Shown here in pieces: positions 13,401-25,882 of a stretch of 64,000 bases of DNA. The stretch spans positions 1,452,001 through 1,516,000 of the forward strand of contig NC_045147.1 of the NCBI RefSeq assembly GCF_008831285.2. Reading direction: 5' to 3'. The notes beneath the pieces were generated by a model, which was not told the origin of the DNA, did not search any database, and saw only the letters and a program-made list of their open reading frames with translations. A program made the translations under genes and the position numbers. Each line of letters begins with the position of its first letter. Positions within the stretch are counted from its first letter, which is position 1. Source of the stretch: Nymphaea colorata (Eukaryota; Streptophyta; Magnoliopsida; Nymphaeales; Nymphaeaceae).

Positions 13401-15000
13401 GAATCATTCAAGTAAGCATACTGGAATTCAAAATAAAGCAAATAAACAAAAAAAACATATCTAAAAACATGAACCAAATGAAGTGAACAAGCAAAATTAA
13501 ATACATATGCATGAAAACAAACTACATGCATGTGCATATGCATTGTGATACACGTAAAAGAAGAAAGTTAATCAATAGCATAGGGACGTGGAAGAGAGGG
13601 ATAATGCCTAATTGAAGTCCATGAATGATAGAGAGAGAGAGAGAAACAGAGGGGTGTACCTTTTCTTCTTTATTCTTCTTTTCTTTTTCTTCCTCTCTTC
13701 TTTTTCTTTTCTTCCTTGCTGGTCCATGTCCAAACCTCTTGGAAAACCTTTAGAAAAATGTGCAAAAGAGGGAACATCTAATTAGTAAAAGTAAGAAAAT
13801 AGCAAACAAGAGAGAGAAAAGAGAGCATACCTTGGAAAAAAGTGCCAAAAGGGAGAATAGAGGTCAAGACACCCCTCACCACTATTTGTAATGGTTTTAG
13901 TTTGATTTTAGCAAAACCTAGCGTATCAAACATTAAGAAAATGGAAAACATGGATTGCTAATGTGTAAGAGCAATGGTTGAGATACGCTTGAGAATATAA
14001 TCAAGGGCCCACATTCACATGATGATGTGGTTTTTAATTTTGACTTTCAAGAAATTAGAGTGGCACAAATGTGGGGGGCAGCACTCTAAAGGACTTCACT
14101 GTCAAAAAGGTTAAAAGCCCTATGCAGCCTTGGGATGGACGGCCAGGATCGATCAGGTTCATGATGGATCATAATAGAACACATGATTGAGGATCTAATG
14201 CTTGATCTGAATTCTTAGTATGGTTTTTGATTTTGAATTTAGATCACAGGATTAGATCATGCACTGGATTGAGAAAAGTGATTTTGGATATTAGACATGA
14301 GATCCAGATCTAAAACAATGCAGATTATGAATCTAGATTACAGATCTGGTGTTCAAAATCAAGATCTATGATCTAGGCACAGGACTTTGGTTCAGTAGGT
14401 TCAATCTCAGTGCTACTATATTTACTTGGGCATGTTCTGACCCTGGGCTAGGTTGGACGCAGGTCCAGACTAGGCTTGAGCCAAGCTGAGTTCATTTTGA
14501 AGTCAAATTGAGCTGACCGAGTTCAGTTTTGACTTGAGCTGAATTCAAGGTGGGTTCAGACCCTGTGTGAGTGGATCAAGGCAGCGATGAATTGAGTGAT
14601 CTGGGCATGATTTCTCTAAGCTAAAAGCAATAACAGTCTGTTGAAGTATGTGTTTAATCACATTGATGCAAAGAAATCACAATTTTGGACCTAGATTGTG
14701 AGAATTTTAGCTCAGGAATGTGAACAGACAATGAGTACACCAGACATGTGAGAGAAGAGTGGAAATGAAAAATGAGTTAAATTCAGGATGACTAACTATG
14801 GACTGAGAATTTCAGCTTGGACACTCGAAATGTAAGAGAGGGAGTGACCGTGGTGTTAGGAAAATTCTCTAGAATTCAAAGTAGGATGAGTGAGCAGAAA
14901 ATAATTTCGGAAATATTCTCCTGGCACTGAATTGCCTATGTCACTATCACTTGCCATGTCCTACAACACACCTCTATTGAGAACCTCACCTAGGTAACAA
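10451..15000 (-). repeat. Phrase-like repeat family, inverted copy
   Basis: No gene is recognised. The segment near 12,180-12,225, read on the minus strand, aligns with 34,545-34,592 on the plus strand, sharing AGAGAATCTA and CCAAGTT in the same order. This shows the block is an inverted relative of the 32.46-36.13 kb repeat. It also carries the same short-word reiterations (variants of GATCCAGATCT and TTTGGATTT) at 10,850-11,300 and 14,160-14,600, and four variants of an 'ACCTAACTAGGGTTTAGGTTTA' word at 11,281-11,410. A C/T-rich stretch at 13,660-13,730 contains a short (GA)n at 13,630-13,643. Likely decayed retroelement DNA. Confidence 0.4.
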
Positions 15001-16437
15001 GGCATCTATGGTTGTTTGATTTTTAGAGTGAACTGGCACAAAATTGTCATTCGTGTGGTGAATCCATCCCTGGTAGTGAGATATCTTCACGATGTCTCAG
15101 GTCTGTCAAGCTGAAGACAAATTTATGGTCGTATTCTGAATGAAGCTCAAAAAATGACGATACAGCTAACATTTGGTCTAACGGGGCATTACCAAGGCCA
15201 AATGAACGCTGTATTTAGCAGCACTGAAAGAGAGGCTTCTTACAACTGAAAGATTGCAGAGACTGTGATTTCAATGTGCTGCTTGTAAAGAGACTGTAGA
15301 AACTGCGAAGGGAAGTGCATGATTCTAGCACTTGAGTAAGGTGGCCGCACCATTCTTGGAATTAAAGATAGCATGCATATCTGCGTTAAAGATTGCATAT
15401 CTGTGATGAGCTGTGAAAATGTTGAATTCAAAATATTGTAGTAACTGAAATGTTATCTTTTACTTTTGCTACATTATGAATTATCTCTGAGAATGAAAGT
15501 GAATCTCAGAGTTTCCCAATTTCTCGTGTGACTCTTTAAAAACTGCCCAGCACGTCTTCATTCAATGCTAAATGGCTAGCTGCGTGGTATGTTCTAAGCT
15601 TTATCTTTAATCTGAAAATTTTAGAATTTAGCTCTGTTGAAAACAGTGGAAGTGGTGTATGAGCCAACCACTTAGAGGCAATGGGTTGTAAGGAGTAGGA
15701 GATTGGTGTTTCGGATGTCTGTGGTGGCTTTGGAAGAACAGGAATGATGAATATCATGATGACAAGAAAGGTAGAAGTTGGTTGCTACTTATACTGATTT
15801 GGAATTACGTGAGTAATTTGATTCGTAATTCAGCATGGGGAGAGATTCAGTTTGGAAATGTCTTTCTGGTTGAAAGTAAGGATTAGGCCAGACCCCTGGC
15901 CTTCTTTCGCAAGAAATCTGAATTGGTTAGTATCTTCAGCGTATATTAATTTTAGGGGCACTCAGAAGATTGCTCTGAGACTATTTGTAATGCTGAAGGC
16001 ACATGTGTTTACCTAGGGATCCTATCGATAGACGCGGTGTATAGCCTGAATGCTGAAGCTTTCCAGTAAGGTATGATAAAAGACTGTGAATATCAGTGAT
16101 ACAGTTGGCCTGATACCAGGTCCTGGTAGATGGCGAGGATCTCTCAGAAGGTACGGTTGGAGTACTAAGAAATTTGCTCGCTTCAAATTCTTAATCTTAC
16201 AAACGAATCATGACGTTATAACTATTCGTTTATTGTGTTTTCATGTGCCTGTAAATTCCTAGCTATAGAGAATGAGATACATATCCTGAACTCTAGAAAT
16301 ATGAGTTCCAGGTCTCTTTCGTCTTTGGTCTTTGTATCCTTTTATGTACATATGATTAGTTGTTTTTTTTTCTTTTGAATAAACTGGAGGGGAGTCTAAT
16401 CATCCAGCAGAGTTTTTCGGGAACTCTCTCTCCCTTG
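15001..16437. other. Intergenic stretch, no recognised gene
   Basis: Only short open frames occur, the longest on the minus strand at 15240-15431 and 15536-15757, and neither resembles a family I know. Base composition is less AT-extreme than in the repeat blocks on either side and there are no obvious internal repeats. It could be unique intergenic DNA or a very old element. Confidence 0.3.
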
Positions 16438-16454
16438 ATATATATATATATATA

Positions 16455-16486
<32 letters not shown>
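16438..16486. repeat. (AT)n microsatellite
   Basis: About 49 bp of alternating TA, interrupted once by a C at 16456. Confidence 0.95.
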
Positions 16487-16487
<1 letters not shown>

Positions 16488-16999
16488 TTTGTCACCAAAT
16501 AGTTATTTTTTATGTCATGTCGCTAAAAACCATCGCAAAATGTTTATTCAGTTGCTAAAAACCATTTCAAATAACTGGCTGTTGCAAATGCATCTTTTGT
16601 GACAGTTTTTAACACCACAAAATAAAAAATAACCATCTGGCCACAATGTATATATATATGCATTAGCCACTTCAACAATAATAATTTGTGAGTGCTATGT
16701 TACAACTTTAGCCTAGCGTTGACGCACATGCTGCTGTAAGATCGATCATACTGTTACACATTCGCATGTCACAAGGTGATGCACATGTGATGTTGACAGA
16801 AGATTGCCAGTTACATAACTTTGATGTAAACGATGGTTTAATCCTTGTAGTACGATTGAGATATCATAATTTGGGTATTATGTAATATTGTATAACATTA
16901 TATCATATTATATTACATTGTATTATAAAATTTAAGAAAAAATAAAAAATGTTTGTAGTTCTACCAATCTTGTCTTAATCAGTATTGGCACTGGATCGG
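16487..16999. other. Intergenic stretch with CACTA-like subterminal words
   Basis: 16,495-16,640 contains repeated GTCGCTAAAAACCAT and GTTGCTAAAAACCAT words together with TTGTCACCAAATAG. These resemble the subterminal repeats of plant CACTA elements. No terminal CACTA/TAGTG pair or 3-bp target duplication was found, so this is only suggestive. The remainder, 16,850-16,960, is an AT-rich tract with reiterated ATTATAT words. Confidence 0.25.
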
Positions 17000-17049
17000 C
17001 TCGCTCATTCATATGATACATCGACTCGCTCATTCATATGATACATCGA
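17000..17049. repeat. 25-bp perfect tandem duplication
   Basis: The 25-bp unit beginning CTCGCTCATTCATATGATAC occurs at 17000-17024 and again at 17025-17049 without a mismatch, which implies a recent duplication. Confidence 0.95.
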
Positions 17050-17365
17050 CCAACATGCTTTGGACCATATATATCCATCGGCCTATTTTTGTTTTTAATC
17101 TTATTTTATATATATTTATTAGTATCATATCAGGAAGGGGTTAACCCAACGCATATTGGATGATATAGCGACCAATACAACATGCAATAAGAACAACCAC
17201 ATGACAGCAAGTACCGGATATAGGAATGAGTACCTTTGATCGGAAAAACAAGACTTCGTATACTTCTAAACCTTGCTTATGTTCTGACAAAAATTTTTTA
17301 TGTGACCGACATTGATCTAAGTCTTGTCATTCAAACACAAGCCAATTAGCTTGGAATGGTCAGCA

Positions 17366-17458
17366 CAGTTCTCGTTCACGAGCCATATGTATTTCCAAAC
17401 AGTTCTCGTTCACGAGCCATATGTATTTCCAAACAGTTCTCGTTCACGAGCCATGTGT
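17366..17458. repeat. 34-bp tandem repeat, about 2.7 copies
   Basis: The unit beginning CAGTTCTCGTTCACGAGCCA starts at 17366, 17400 and 17434. The first two copies are identical over 34 bp; the third diverges after GAGCCATGTGT. Each unit contains the short palindrome CTCGTTCACGAG. Confidence 0.95.
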
Positions 17459-20400
17459 CATCTATAGGATAAGTTGAAAATTTTCAAAAAATTTTATATG
17501 TAACAAAAATATGGAATAAAAAGGCGTGAAATTTTTACATGTAATTCATTTACATGTAATCCATCTATCAGGAATGATATCGCCATAGAACAAAAAGGCG
17601 TGGAATATTTGAATCATGTGCCCTTATGGAATGAATTTGAATTATGTGAAACTTTCATTATGATATTGTAAAATAACCGTAAATTACAAAGGCTTGGGAG
17701 AAGCACCGATTGCGTTGATGTTCCCGGGGGTTTTCTACGGGAAAGTTAGAACTTGTCTATGGGCAAAGCTTTATTAACCAATGGTAAGATAGCGAATGTG
17801 ACGATTCTGAGGTTTTGTCAATTTTATATTGCACGGAATTCGACGCTGACCTGACCACCAACAATAATAAGTTAACGATGTCCCAACCCACTGGTATTGG
17901 GCTGAAGTATCGGCCACTCATTGAGCCACGAATCGAACAAGCTGCAGTACTTGACGGATTGGGTGCAATTAAAGCAGTTTGGCAGGTGGGGTGTCTTTCC
18001 ATGAAAAATGTGTGACAACCGTAAATTTTATCCAACTATGAACGCCTCCGAAATATTGCAAGAAAGGCCATTGACACAAACTTAATGTATTCGAGCTGTA
18101 CCTCACAGATTCGCTCTCGCTATCTTGTTGTATCAATCTTAATTGATCAGCAACACGTGAGAAGAAAAAGATTGATGTTCCTTCTCAGACCAATGATTCT
18201 TGTAAGCAGTGGTGCTGGTTTATGACTTCAACAAACGGATCAGATCATGTTTGGGCTGTATGGTTGAGCATAAAAACCTAGTTGTAAATGGATTTCATGT
18301 CCATGTCTCATCTCCTTAATTAACAGTTATTCTCAAGTTAACTGTTAGATCATTGCCAGAGTTACTTTCATTTAGGTCTAACCGGTAATTTAGGAATCTA
18401 AAGGTTTTGCATTTTCTAGCACACTCCCCACAGTAAATCATCTTGAGAGAGAAAGAGATATTCAGTAAAGGCAATCTATGTGGACTTGCATAGATCAGTT
18501 AGCAACAGGTGCTTATCTTAAATATTTAAATGCTAGGACAGCGTTATGGCCAAAGCATGATTTCCATGTGTTAAGCAGACCTTCGAGGCCAACACGAAAA
18601 GCACAATACATAAGGGCATGTATTTGTAAAAATATGTTTCTCCAACCAACCAAATATGGCACCACTGTGGTCATTGATCTTGATGATGTTATAAGATTGT
18701 TTTTATTCAAAGGCTGATATTCTTGTCAAATATTCGACCCTCTAATTCATATACGTAAATATGGTGTTTGGAACTATAAATGTTTTGTTTCCAATGACTG
18801 GGCAACCACATCCTGGTACTTATTTGACATAGGCCATGCACATATTTGTTATTCTCTATTTGGATTGTTCCCAGTTTAGAATTCCTCAGCCCACCTCAAT
18901 CGCTCATTGGGAAAGTATTCTTATTGCGCTTTGGCTGCGTGGTAAAGGACCCATTCTGAGTATTGAACTCAAAGATCTCCAACTGCGAAGGCTCTTATAA
19001 GCCAATCCAATTACCTTAACTTGAGATTCAGAGCAATGTGCGACTCACTGCAATGCTTCGCGCGCTTCGAGCATCTTCCACGACACCCAAATAAGTGCAC
19101 CCAGAAACATGAAGTCTGGATATTGACCTTGATATTCTACATGTTATTTCATGATAGAACAGACATGGATGGAAGCTATCATATCCGTTTGTCCCACTCG
19201 AAATTAATGGTTATAAATGCAGGCATCTCCATTTCTCTGAAACCTTCCTTGCATGTTATAGTCGCATGCATGGAATTACTTAATGATTCAATGTAGTTCC
19301 GAACATGTTGCGTGCAGACCAATTTTGATCGTGCGTTTTCTCACCTCCCCATAAATGTTTTGAGTGCTATGAGTGCTATAATTTTTTAGGACTTTGCCCC
19401 TTTGAATAGTGGTGTGGTTCGGATTTCGGAACACGGAATTCTCATGGAGTGACCGAGGATGACTACAAGGGGAAGCATCTGTCTGCTTCGCCATTATGAT
19501 CTACAGGGAACATCCACGTTCCTTTTCCCATGCTGTGGGGAATCTCCTGCCATCACTGACTGCACGGTGGCTGACCGTGAGTCAGTAAAACACTTTAAGT
19601 TCCCCCTGCCTGGTCGTATCCACTTGGTAACAACATGAAATGCTTGCCGGTACAAGTTGCTCGCATCGAAATGATTCGACCTCTGATCTTGTATATTCAT
19701 CAAATATTGGCTCCTTCAACATGATTGAAGGATGTAAACGGGACTGGATTTGGATAATCTAAACACACTTCAGATTGGATTTGTTATAAAATGGTGTACA
19801 GCGCTAGAGAAACCAAAATCGCACAACCATATTCGAACCATTTATGTGGCTATTTTCGGATGGTTTCTTCTTTTTTCATGCTTTTCCATGACCAAAACCA
19901 TGCCTCGCTATATATGTTAAAATTTGGGATAAATGTATAGAACTCTCTGTAAATTAAAATAACTACAGCTACACGATAATGTCAGGTTCAAATCATCACG
20001 CATGAAATCTTGAGGATAAGGAAAGCATAATGGCCTACTGATATACATATATAGTCGTTTCCTGTAATCTTGTCTGAGATTATTGTGCATCATTAATCTT
20101 GCGTGAACGTATCTTTGGTATGTCTTTATCTTTATCTGCTCTTTATGAGTCAACCATTATGATGTTGTAACTTCTCTATTTAATCTCATTTGAATGGATT
20201 ACTGTGGAATGCATGATCACCTCAGATCTTATAATTTGTTTCCAGTTTTATTGTGGTGACGCCATTTACACAGATAAGAGCCCAAACAAAGTGCAACATA
20301 CATAGTGCACTGCTTTCCCTATGTAATTAGTGACAGTAGAACACCACTTGTTCTATGAGACCGTATAACAATTAGTGCACAGCTCAATCTGTCCAAGGCA

Positions 20401-21424
20401 AATATGTGTTGTATTCTATCAAAATGATGCTAAATAATTAGTGCTCATTGTTCCAAAATAAAATGTAAACTATAACATGACATAGCCAAACCATATATAC
20501 ACATCACTATGGTCTACAGTCTACACAAAGGGCTTACCCACAACAATATACATCGAAAGGGCCCCACAACCAAAATACGGGTTACACAAGGTGTCAATCA
20601 CAGTGACCCAGCATCCCCTTATTACCCCGAGTGGAATCACAATCGAGGAGCACTTCCACCTGCCAAATGAGAACCTAAGGTAGCATTTGATGCCACGGAA
20701 ATTTTTTGAGTGGTAATCTTTTCATGAAAAAAATGCAACAAAGTGTACGGCGGGAGAAATATCAACTTTTCCAAATACAGGCCAAGTTGGATGGCCAGGA
20801 ATTTTTGTTTAGAAGAAAATTTAGTGTTTGTTGGAGACAAAAAACTTTATGTGGATAAAATATTTGTTCATTGCATTTTTTATCGTCCAATGTTTCATTT
20901 TGAGGACTAAAAAAATATATTGTGCATCATATAGGAAAAATGGAACACAAGATAATGAATTTGCGGAAGAATTCATCCACTGGAATTTGGAAGACATGAC
21001 CAAAAATGCATTTGTGTACAATTCAATGGCTTAGCAACAAATTGTTCTTTGAACAGCAACATGAAATTTCCAAAACAACTTCGAAATAAAAAAAAAATGC
21101 ACAGAGATGGAGATAATTAGAAACCGGATGAAGAAGATGATGCGTACTTGAAAGGAGTGCAATGGGAACAGCAACAAACCCAAATAGGTGCAGACACACC
21201 ACAGAATGCTTCCTGTTTCAAATCCACAAATGAAAGATCAACCATGAAAATTTAACAAAATGGGACTCAGGAACTTTGATCTCTCAGGAGATCCAGAACT
21301 AAGACCCAACAACCCTCTCCCTGAAATCCGTTTTTCACGAGAATCGGCAAACATGCTTCCCGAAATTAAAAACCAACAACCATGGCTCACAAGAAATACC
21401 CTCACAGCAACTGCATGTATATAA
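17459..21424. other. Intergenic DNA, no recognised gene
   Basis: The largest open frames here are 60-92 codons long, overlap on opposite strands (for example 17757-18035 minus against 17815-18015 plus, and 20821-21021 minus against 20828-21034 plus) and match no family I recognise. 18,935-19,020, read on the minus strand, has a faint tRNA-like layout and could be a worn SINE, but the evidence is weak. The right end is the insertion site of the young copia element. Confidence 0.3.
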
Positions 21425-21429
21425 CTTAT
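21425..21429. repeat. Left target-site duplication of the copia element (CTTAT)
   Basis: CTTAT directly precedes the left LTR and is repeated exactly at 26237-26241 after the right LTR. Five bases is the usual Ty1/copia duplication length. Confidence 0.93.
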
Positions 21430-21783
21430 TGAAGGAAGTCTTTCTAACTCCCACACCAAACAACACTACAAAAGGGCACGTTAAAATAAAACTTGAAAAG
21501 ACCTCAACACTTTCATTCTTTTTCTCACTCTTGGATTACACGCATGGAACTAGTATTTATAGAACAAAAGAAAAAACTACCCACTAATGCCACTTGCCAA
21601 AAAGCAGCCCCATTTTGTGGACACATAACCACTAATTCTTATTTTTATTGCTAAAGAAAAGAAACTAAAAAAAACCACCACATGTTTACACGATCTCCAC
21701 TTCCACATATTGCTCACACGTTCACATTAACTAACATTTCTCTCCACTTCCACATATTGCTCACACGTTCACATTAACTAACA
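21430..21783 (-). repeat. 3' LTR of the copia element
   Basis: 354 bp, bounded by TG and CA. It differs from the other LTR at three sites (C/T in GATTACAYGCATGG, and two in the AATTCYTATTTTTATKGCT segment). Its U3 head is tandemly duplicated: 21694-21740 and 21741-21783 repeat with a 47-bp period, and the copies are joined by a sequence that reads AGAAA on the minus strand, the same bases that end the PPT. Confidence 0.96.
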
Positions 21784-21795
21784 TTTCTCCCCCTT
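21784..21795 (-). other. Polypurine tract of the copia element
   Basis: On the minus strand this reads AAGGGGGAGAAA and abuts the TG of the 3' LTR, as expected for the plus-strand primer of reverse transcription. It overlaps the terminal stop codon of the polyprotein (21794-21796). Confidence 0.93.
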
Positions 21796-24700
21796 AATGT
21801 GAAAAATCTTGTACTCCAATCGCTTCTCGAAAATTGAAAAACTTTGATGGTGGTAGTGCTTTTGTAAAACCATCCGCAACTTGCTCTTTTGTGAAACATT
21901 GCTTCAACTCAATTTCTTCTTTCTCAATCACGTCTCTAATAAAGTGATAACGTAACTCTATATGTTTAGTCCTTCCGTGAAATGATGGATTTTTTGCCAT
22001 GGAAATAGTAGATTTGTTATCACAGTATAACTGAGTTGGATTCTCTTGCTTCAATTGAAGATCTTCTAAAATACGTCTCATGCATATCGCTTGACATGCA
22101 GCAGCAGTAGCAGCTATATACTCAGCTTCCAAAGATGATAAAGCTGTTGAACTTTGTTTCTTTGAGCACCACGACACAGCACTTGAACCAAATCCAAATA
22201 CAAAACCACTTGTACTTTTTCGATCATCAACAGAACCTGCCCAATCACTATCAGTATATCCAAGTAAACCAAAGTTAGTCACAGGTTTATAAAAAATTCC
22301 ATAGTCGAGTGTAGATTGAATGTAACGAAGAATTCTTTTTGCTGCACCAAGATGTTGCACTGAAGGATCTTGCATGAACCTTGATATCAAACTCACTGAA
22401 AACACAATGTCAGGTCTGGTATGTGTCAAGTACATCAATGCACCGACCATGCTTCTGAAATATTTTTCATTTACTTTTGCCATTCCATCATCTGCATTCA
22501 GCTTTTCGTTGGTGTTCATGGGAGTTGCACAACCATTACAATTCATCATTTTAAACTTTTTCAGAGTATCTAATGCATATTTTCCTTGCGATATAAAGAT
22601 TCCTTCATCACTTTGTACTACTTGAAGACCAAGAAAGTAATGCAACAATCCCAAATCAGACATTTCAAACTCCCTCATCATACAATTTTTAAATTCTGCA
22701 ATAAGGCTAGAAGAAGTGCCAGTATAGATAATGTCATCCACGTAAACACTTACAATAAGTAAATGATTTTCACTCACTTTGACATAAAGAGTTGGCTCAC
22801 TATCACTTCTTTGAAAGCCATTTTGATGAAGAAATTTATCAAGACGACTATACCAAGCACGAGGAGCTTGTTTAAGTCCGTATAATGCCTTTTTAAGTTT
22901 ATAAACCTTGTCTTCTTTTCCTTTAATTTTAAATCCAAGTGGTTGATCAACATACACTTCTTCATTCAAATAGCCATTTAGGAAAGCAGACTTGACATCA
23001 AACTGAAAAACTTTCCATTTAAATTGAGCAGCAATAGAAAGAACCATTCTTACTGTCTCAAATCTTACAACAGGTGAAAACGTCTCAGTAAAATCAATTC
23101 CATATACTTGCACAAAACCTCTAGCAACCAGCCTTGCTTTATATTTTTTCACATTACCTTTAGCATCATACTTCACCTTATAGACCCATTTTACTCCAAT
23201 TGGTTCATTCCCCGTCGGCAACTTAGAGAGCTCCCATGTGTCATTCTTTTCTATGGTTTGTATTTCCTCTTCCATAACATTCATCCAATTTTTGTCTACA
23301 CATGTTTCATCAAAAGTTGAAGGTTCTATAACAGCAAAAGCGAATGCACACTTATAAATGTCATTTAAGGATCGTACCTTTCTTGGAGGAGTTTCTTCAG
23401 AAATGGATTCAATACCTTCATTGATCGTCTCCTTCAAGGCTTCATCTTTCTCCTTTGGTTCTTCGTCAATATGACTTGGATTCACTTCTTCCCCGTCAAC
23501 TTGGAGTTTCATGGTTTCATTTTTAACCCAATCCCAGCAAGCTTTTTCATCAAATATAATGTCTCTTCTTATAATCATCTTCTTAGTGATAGGATTATAA
23601 AGACGATAACCCTTAGTTTCACTACTATAACCAATGAAAATGCATTTTTCACTCTTCTTATCCAACTTGCTTCTTTCACTAGGATCAATTAATGCATATG
23701 CAACACATCCAAAGACTTTTAACATACTTACATTTGGTTTGCGATTTCACCATGCTTCAAATGGAGTTTTGTTTCTGACTGCCTTTGTTGGAGAAATGTT
23801 GAGAAGATATACTGCCGTATGGATTGCTTCAGCCCAAAATTCACTTGGTAATTGTTTTTCATTTAACATGCTGCGTGCCATTTCCACCACTGTCCGATTT
23901 TTCCTTTCGGCCATACCATTTTGTTGTGGGGTCTTCCTTACTGTAAACTGTCTACGAATGCCATGATTTTTACAAAATAAACCAAATTCGTCAGACAAAA
24001 ATTCTCCCCCTCTATCCGTACGTAGTATATTTATTACATTTCCACTTTCTTTTTCTGCAAACACTTTAAACTCTTTAAATTTATCCATTGCATCAGATTT
24101 GTGACTGAGAAAATATACCCAACTCATTCTAGTGTAATCATCAGTAAATAGCAAAAAATACTTGCTACCATTTAATGAAGAAGTTTTCATTGGACCGCAT
24201 ATGTCAGCATGAACTAATTGAAGCGGTATTTTAGCTCTCCATGATTTTCCAACTTGAAATGGTAATTTATGTTGTTTACCATAAATACACCCTTCACATA
24301 CATCATCATGACAATCAATAGATGGTAGTCCATATACCATACCTTTTTGATGTAAGAGCTTCAATCCATTAAAATGAAGATGTCCATATCTCACGTGCCA
24401 TAGCTTGGAATCATCAATTTTTGTCATAAAAGCATTTGTCTCAAGAGAAAGCATTTTATTTCGAACCATATTTACTTTCGCAAGAACTACACCACTTTTA
24501 TTTTTAATTTCACAAGCATCATTTTCAAATAAAAGTGTGTACCCTTTTTGAACCAACTGCCCAACACTAAGCAAATTTTGAGCCAACCCGGGAACGTAAT
24601 ACACATCATTAATAAATTTTTCCATACCTGTTTCTGATTTGATGATAGCAGTTCCTTTGCCCTTCACACTTATTCTATTATTGTCTCCAAGCCACACATC

Positions 24701-25768
24701 CAACTGTATAGTCTCATCAATGTCTTTGAAAAAACTCTTGTTACCAGTCATATGATTACTGCAGCCGCTATCTACAAACCAAACTTCACTCTTGCAACTG
24801 TTAGCATCCATAGTTGTAAGAAATAAATTCTCATTTTCTTCTACAAAAGTAGCTTGTTGTTTTGTCTTTTCAAAACATTTAGCTTCTATATGACCAAACT
24901 TCTTGCAAAAGTTACATTGTTTTCCTCTAAAGTACTGATTTTGATTACCTTTCCCTGTTGTGTCATGGGTTTTATGGAAATTTCCATGGAATCTTCCACG
25001 TCCTCTACCATAACCACGAGTGACTCCTCTATAGCCTCCTCGTCCTTGACTCCTTCCTTCATTTCTTTGATCATAGCTTCCATTCTTTTCTTTTGAAAAC
25101 TCTATCTTTGTTTGGAAAACTTGCTCTATTGCTTTTTCTGTTGACCTGTTCATACGTTGCTCATGTGCTAAAAGAGACCCCATTAGTTCATCAATAGAAT
25201 AAATAGACAAATCTTTAGATTCTTCTATTGCAGTGACAACATGATCAAATTTAGAAGGAAGACTTCTTAACACCTTTTCAACCACCTTTTGCTCGGTTAT
25301 GGCTTCACCGAAACTCTTCATTTTATTTACAATAGTAGAGAGTCTAGAAAAATAATTTTGAACGGACTCACCAGTTTTCATGCAAAATGTTTCAAACTCT
25401 CTCCTTAAGATTTGGAGCTTAACTGTAGTAATCTTCTTATCTCCATGAAATTTTTGTTTGAGGAATAGCCACGCTTCACTTGACTTCTCTGCACCAGCAA
25501 TAGTTGGGAAGACAGTCTCTGATACAGCCTGCTGCAATACTGCGAGTGCCTTTGCATCTTTCTTCCGAAATTCCTTAACATCAATTTTCTCTGTTGACTT
25601 TCCTGCTGCCTTTGATACTTCAGTTTCTGCATAACCATTTTCAACTAACTCCCAAAGATCTTGTGAAATGAAGTAAGTCTTCATTTTGATACTCCAAAAC
25701 TCATAGTTCTCACCATTAAAAATAGGCACTAAGGATTGGGATAAATTGAGAGTATTTGAATTAGCCAT
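21794..25768 (-). pseudogene. Ty1/copia gag-pol polyprotein, one in-frame stop
   Basis: The frame runs 1,324 codons from a Met at 25768 (MANSN..., the usual short Gag start) to a stop overlapping the PPT. The same frame is also open upstream of this Met into the 5' LTR, but a start there would be atypical. Gag carries a CX2CX4HX4C zinc knuckle at residues 285-298. Protease shows DSG at 333-335. The integrase HHCC region is followed by catalytic D522, D585 and E621 (exactly 35 residues between the last two). Reverse transcriptase has YVDD at 1009-1012. RNase H shows DSDW, LEAEY and CDNK blocks. A single TGA at codon 674 (23747-23749), between integrase and RT, separates a 673-codon upstream part from a downstream part that also starts at a Met 8 codons later. 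Everything else is intact. The stop could be a recent mutation or a read-through site; the former is more likely because copia elements do not normally use one here. Confidence 0.96.
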
Positions 25769-25866
25769 ACCAGCTTTCAAAAAATAACTCTTACCAATAG
25801 CACGCGATTTGGAGTTCCTTGCTTCTGCAATGCTCCAAGATACTTGAGATGCCCACGCAACCTGGC

Positions 25867-25878
25867 GCTCTGATACCA
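25867..25878 (-). other. Primer-binding site (initiator tRNA-Met)
   Basis: The minus strand reads TGGTATCAGAGC, the classic plant retrotransposon site complementary to the 3' end of initiator tRNA-Met, four bases inside the 5' LTR. Confidence 0.95.
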
Positions 25879-25882
25879 AGAT

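Noticed and set aside
18935-19020. Possible second tRNA-like SINE head on the minus strand
   Set aside because: The B-box-like GAGTTCAATACTC is present but the A box is poor and no body or duplication is recognisable.
22374-25096. Plus-strand frames of 70-110 codons across the copia element
   Set aside because: All are antisense shadows of the minus-strand polyprotein.
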